Shown: one piece after another, positions 63,063 to 64,000 of the stretch
How the letters are laid out: each line of letters starts with the position of its first letter
Numbering within the stretch: position 1 is the stretch's first letter
NCBI GenBank assembly: GCA_028689545.1
Contig: JAQVCX010000005.1
Span: 1 to 64,000 of the forward strand
Direction of reading: 5' to 3'
Source of the DNA: Parabacteroides sp.
Lineage (GTDB): Bacteria > Bacteroidota > Bacteroidia > Bacteroidales > Tannerellaceae
Length of the DNA stretch: 64,000 nt
Notes under the pieces: generated by a model
Databases searched by the model: none
The model's input: the letters and a program-made list of their open reading frames with translations, nothing else
Told to the model about the DNA's origin: nothing
Position numbers and translations under genes: made by a program

Positions 63063-64000
63063 ATGAAATTTATAGATAAGTTCAATACGATCATCCATAA
63101 ACCCTTCTTCAGCAAATATAGTACCTTGATGGGGCTATGGGCCTTGCTGGGGATTATCGCATGGATCACCAAGTATTTCCCCGGGAAATATAATAACTTC
63201 TCGATCTTCAGGCAATCGTTTTGGCATACGTTGAATGAGTTGCCGCTTTATGCCGCCTATCCGGAAGAATATACTGATATTTTTCATTACGGGCCGGTAT
63301 TTAGCTTGGTAGTGGCTCCGTTCGCCATAACCCCGGCCTGGTTGGGATTGCTTACTTGGTCGGTGGCGCAAAGTCTTTTCTTGTTCTGGGCGATAAAGAT
63401 GTTGCCGGGTATCAAGCGGGAGCGCGTCTTTATCTATTGGTTCTGCGCCCACGAGCTGCTCACCTCGCTATTCATGTCGCAATTCAACATCAGCGTCACG
63501 GCAATGATCGTTCTTTCTTACGCGTTGATCGAGAAGGAGAAGGATATATGGGCGGCGTTTGTGATCATGCTGGGTACCTTTACTAAATTGTATGGTATCA
63601 CGGGATTGGCCTTTTTCTTCTTCTCCCGCCATAAGATGAAATTCAGTTTATCGTGTGTCGGGTGGGCGCTTACCATGATCGTGGCCCCGATGATCCTGGC
63701 AGGACCGGATTATATCCTCTCGCAATATACCGCTTGGTTCGTGGATCTAAGCGAGAAAAACTCCGATAACTTATTCGCCTTGATGCAAAACATTTCTTTC
63801 TTGGGAATGGTTCGTAAGATATCGGGATCGGCTAGTTACTCGGACATTTATCTGATAATAGGAGGATTACTATTATTCGGCCTGCCTTATCTACGCATCG
63901 GTCAATATAAATATGAGGCTTTCCGGAAAACGTTATTAGCCTCAGTGTTGATGTTTGTCGTACTGTTCAGCACGGGTAGCGAGTCCAGTACCTATATCAT
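63063..64000 (+). CDS. DUF2029/GT87-like polytopic membrane glycosyltransferase, partial
   Basis: The frame is open from ATG 63063 to the window end (312 codons visible, no stop). It begins MKFIDKFNTIIHKPFFSKYS and then shows regularly spaced membrane helices (STLMGLWALLGIIAWITKYF, LLTWSVAQSLFLFWAIKMLP, MIVLSYALIEKEKDIWAAFV). An early acidic stretch, AAYPEEYTDIFHYGPVF, fits the GT-C/GT87 (DUF2029) family that uses polyprenyl-phosphate sugars. The C-terminus lies outside the window. Substrate is unknown. Confidence 0.75.
   Translation, partial: MKFIDKFNTIIHKPFFSKYSTLMGLWALLGIIAWITKYFPGKYNNFSIFRQSFWHTLNELPLYAAYPEEYTDIFHYGPVFSLVVAPFAITPAWLGLLTWSVAQSLFLFWAIKMLPGIKRERVFIYWFCAHELLTSLFMSQFNISVTAMIVLSYALIEKEKDIWAAFVIMLGTFTKLYGITGLAFFFFSRHKMKFSLSCVGWALTMIVAPMILAGPDYILSQYTAWFVDLSEKNSDNLFALMQNISFLGMVRKISGSASYSDIYLIIGGLLLFGLPYLRIGQYKYEAFRKTLLASVLMFVVLFSTGSESSTYI

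Overview
The window looks like a chromosomal segment of a Bacteroidales bacterium, most likely Parabacteroides (P. distasonis-like). This is inferred from gene content and signals, not from a search. Almost every transcription start I could place uses the Bacteroidota -7 box TAnnTTTG, sometimes with a TTG/TTTG about 19-21 nt upstream. Shine-Dalgarno sequences are essentially absent. Typical Bacteroidales families are present: DUF4493/PCMD surface lipoproteins, DUF3575, DUF6261, DUF6722, a LruC-domain lipoprotein, a type IX secretion C-terminal domain, KorAB and PEP carboxykinase. No rRNA, tRNA or CRISPR was seen.

Layout. 1-2 kb: a decayed TPR-lipoprotein remnant and an AAA ATPase gene preceded by 33-bp tandem repeats. 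2-15 kb: class I fumarase, a zinc-phospholipase-C-like exported protein, a secreted serine protease with a T9SS tail, a highly expressed TPR lipoprotein, a LruC lipoprotein, typA and rpsO. 15-19.5 kb: an XRE-cupin regulator with an acyl-CoA synthetase, then ahcY. 19.6-34.1 kb (minus strand): a YfhO membrane protein followed by a surface polysaccharide locus with a Wzx-like flippase, six glycosyltransferases (including GT10 and GT56 types), two DegT aminotransferases, a hexapeptide acyltransferase and a Gfo/Idh/MocA dehydrogenase. 34.3-36.7 kb: metG and two tiny membrane-protein genes, one with an in-frame stop. 36.8-51.2 kb: a long minus-strand operon of DUF4493 and PCMD lipoproteins with an outer-membrane barrel, a DUF6261 protein, a broken AAA/PD-(D/E)XK gene and a DUF3575 gene that has lost its signal peptide, with a divergent AraC-type regulator at its head. 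51.3-64 kb: a second AAA ATPase with 33-bp repeats, yifB, a thioredoxin-like lipoprotein, pckA, a damaged MntA/HepT toxin-antitoxin pair, korBA, ald, aroK and the start of a GT87-like membrane protein.

How the parts fit. Fumarase, KorAB, PckA and Ald form an anaerobic central-carbon set around fumarate, 2-oxoglutarate, oxaloacetate and alanine. The 22-34 kb genes should build and export one surface glycan. Two of its predicted precursor routes are a dTDP-amino-dideoxy-hexose (DegT plus acyltransferase, used by the GT56-like enzyme) and a UDP-diacetamido-uronic acid (WlbA/WbpB-like plus WlbC/WbpE-like). The DUF4493/PCMD operon looks like a regulated cell-surface assembly.

The most unusual signals are non-coding. 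Three intergenic regions hold short tandem arrays whose unit length is 21-22 bp, two helical turns, while the unit sequence differs in each: 10026-10113, 17611-17808 and 45983-46164. The last has nine phased dyads that alternate between two types. In addition, both intact DUF4143-like/AAA ATPase genes have 33-bp tandem repeats across their promoters. Several genes are visibly decaying: the window-edge TPR gene, an AlbA_2 remnant, the DUF6722 gene, the AAA/PD-(D/E)XK gene, DUF3575 and HepT.
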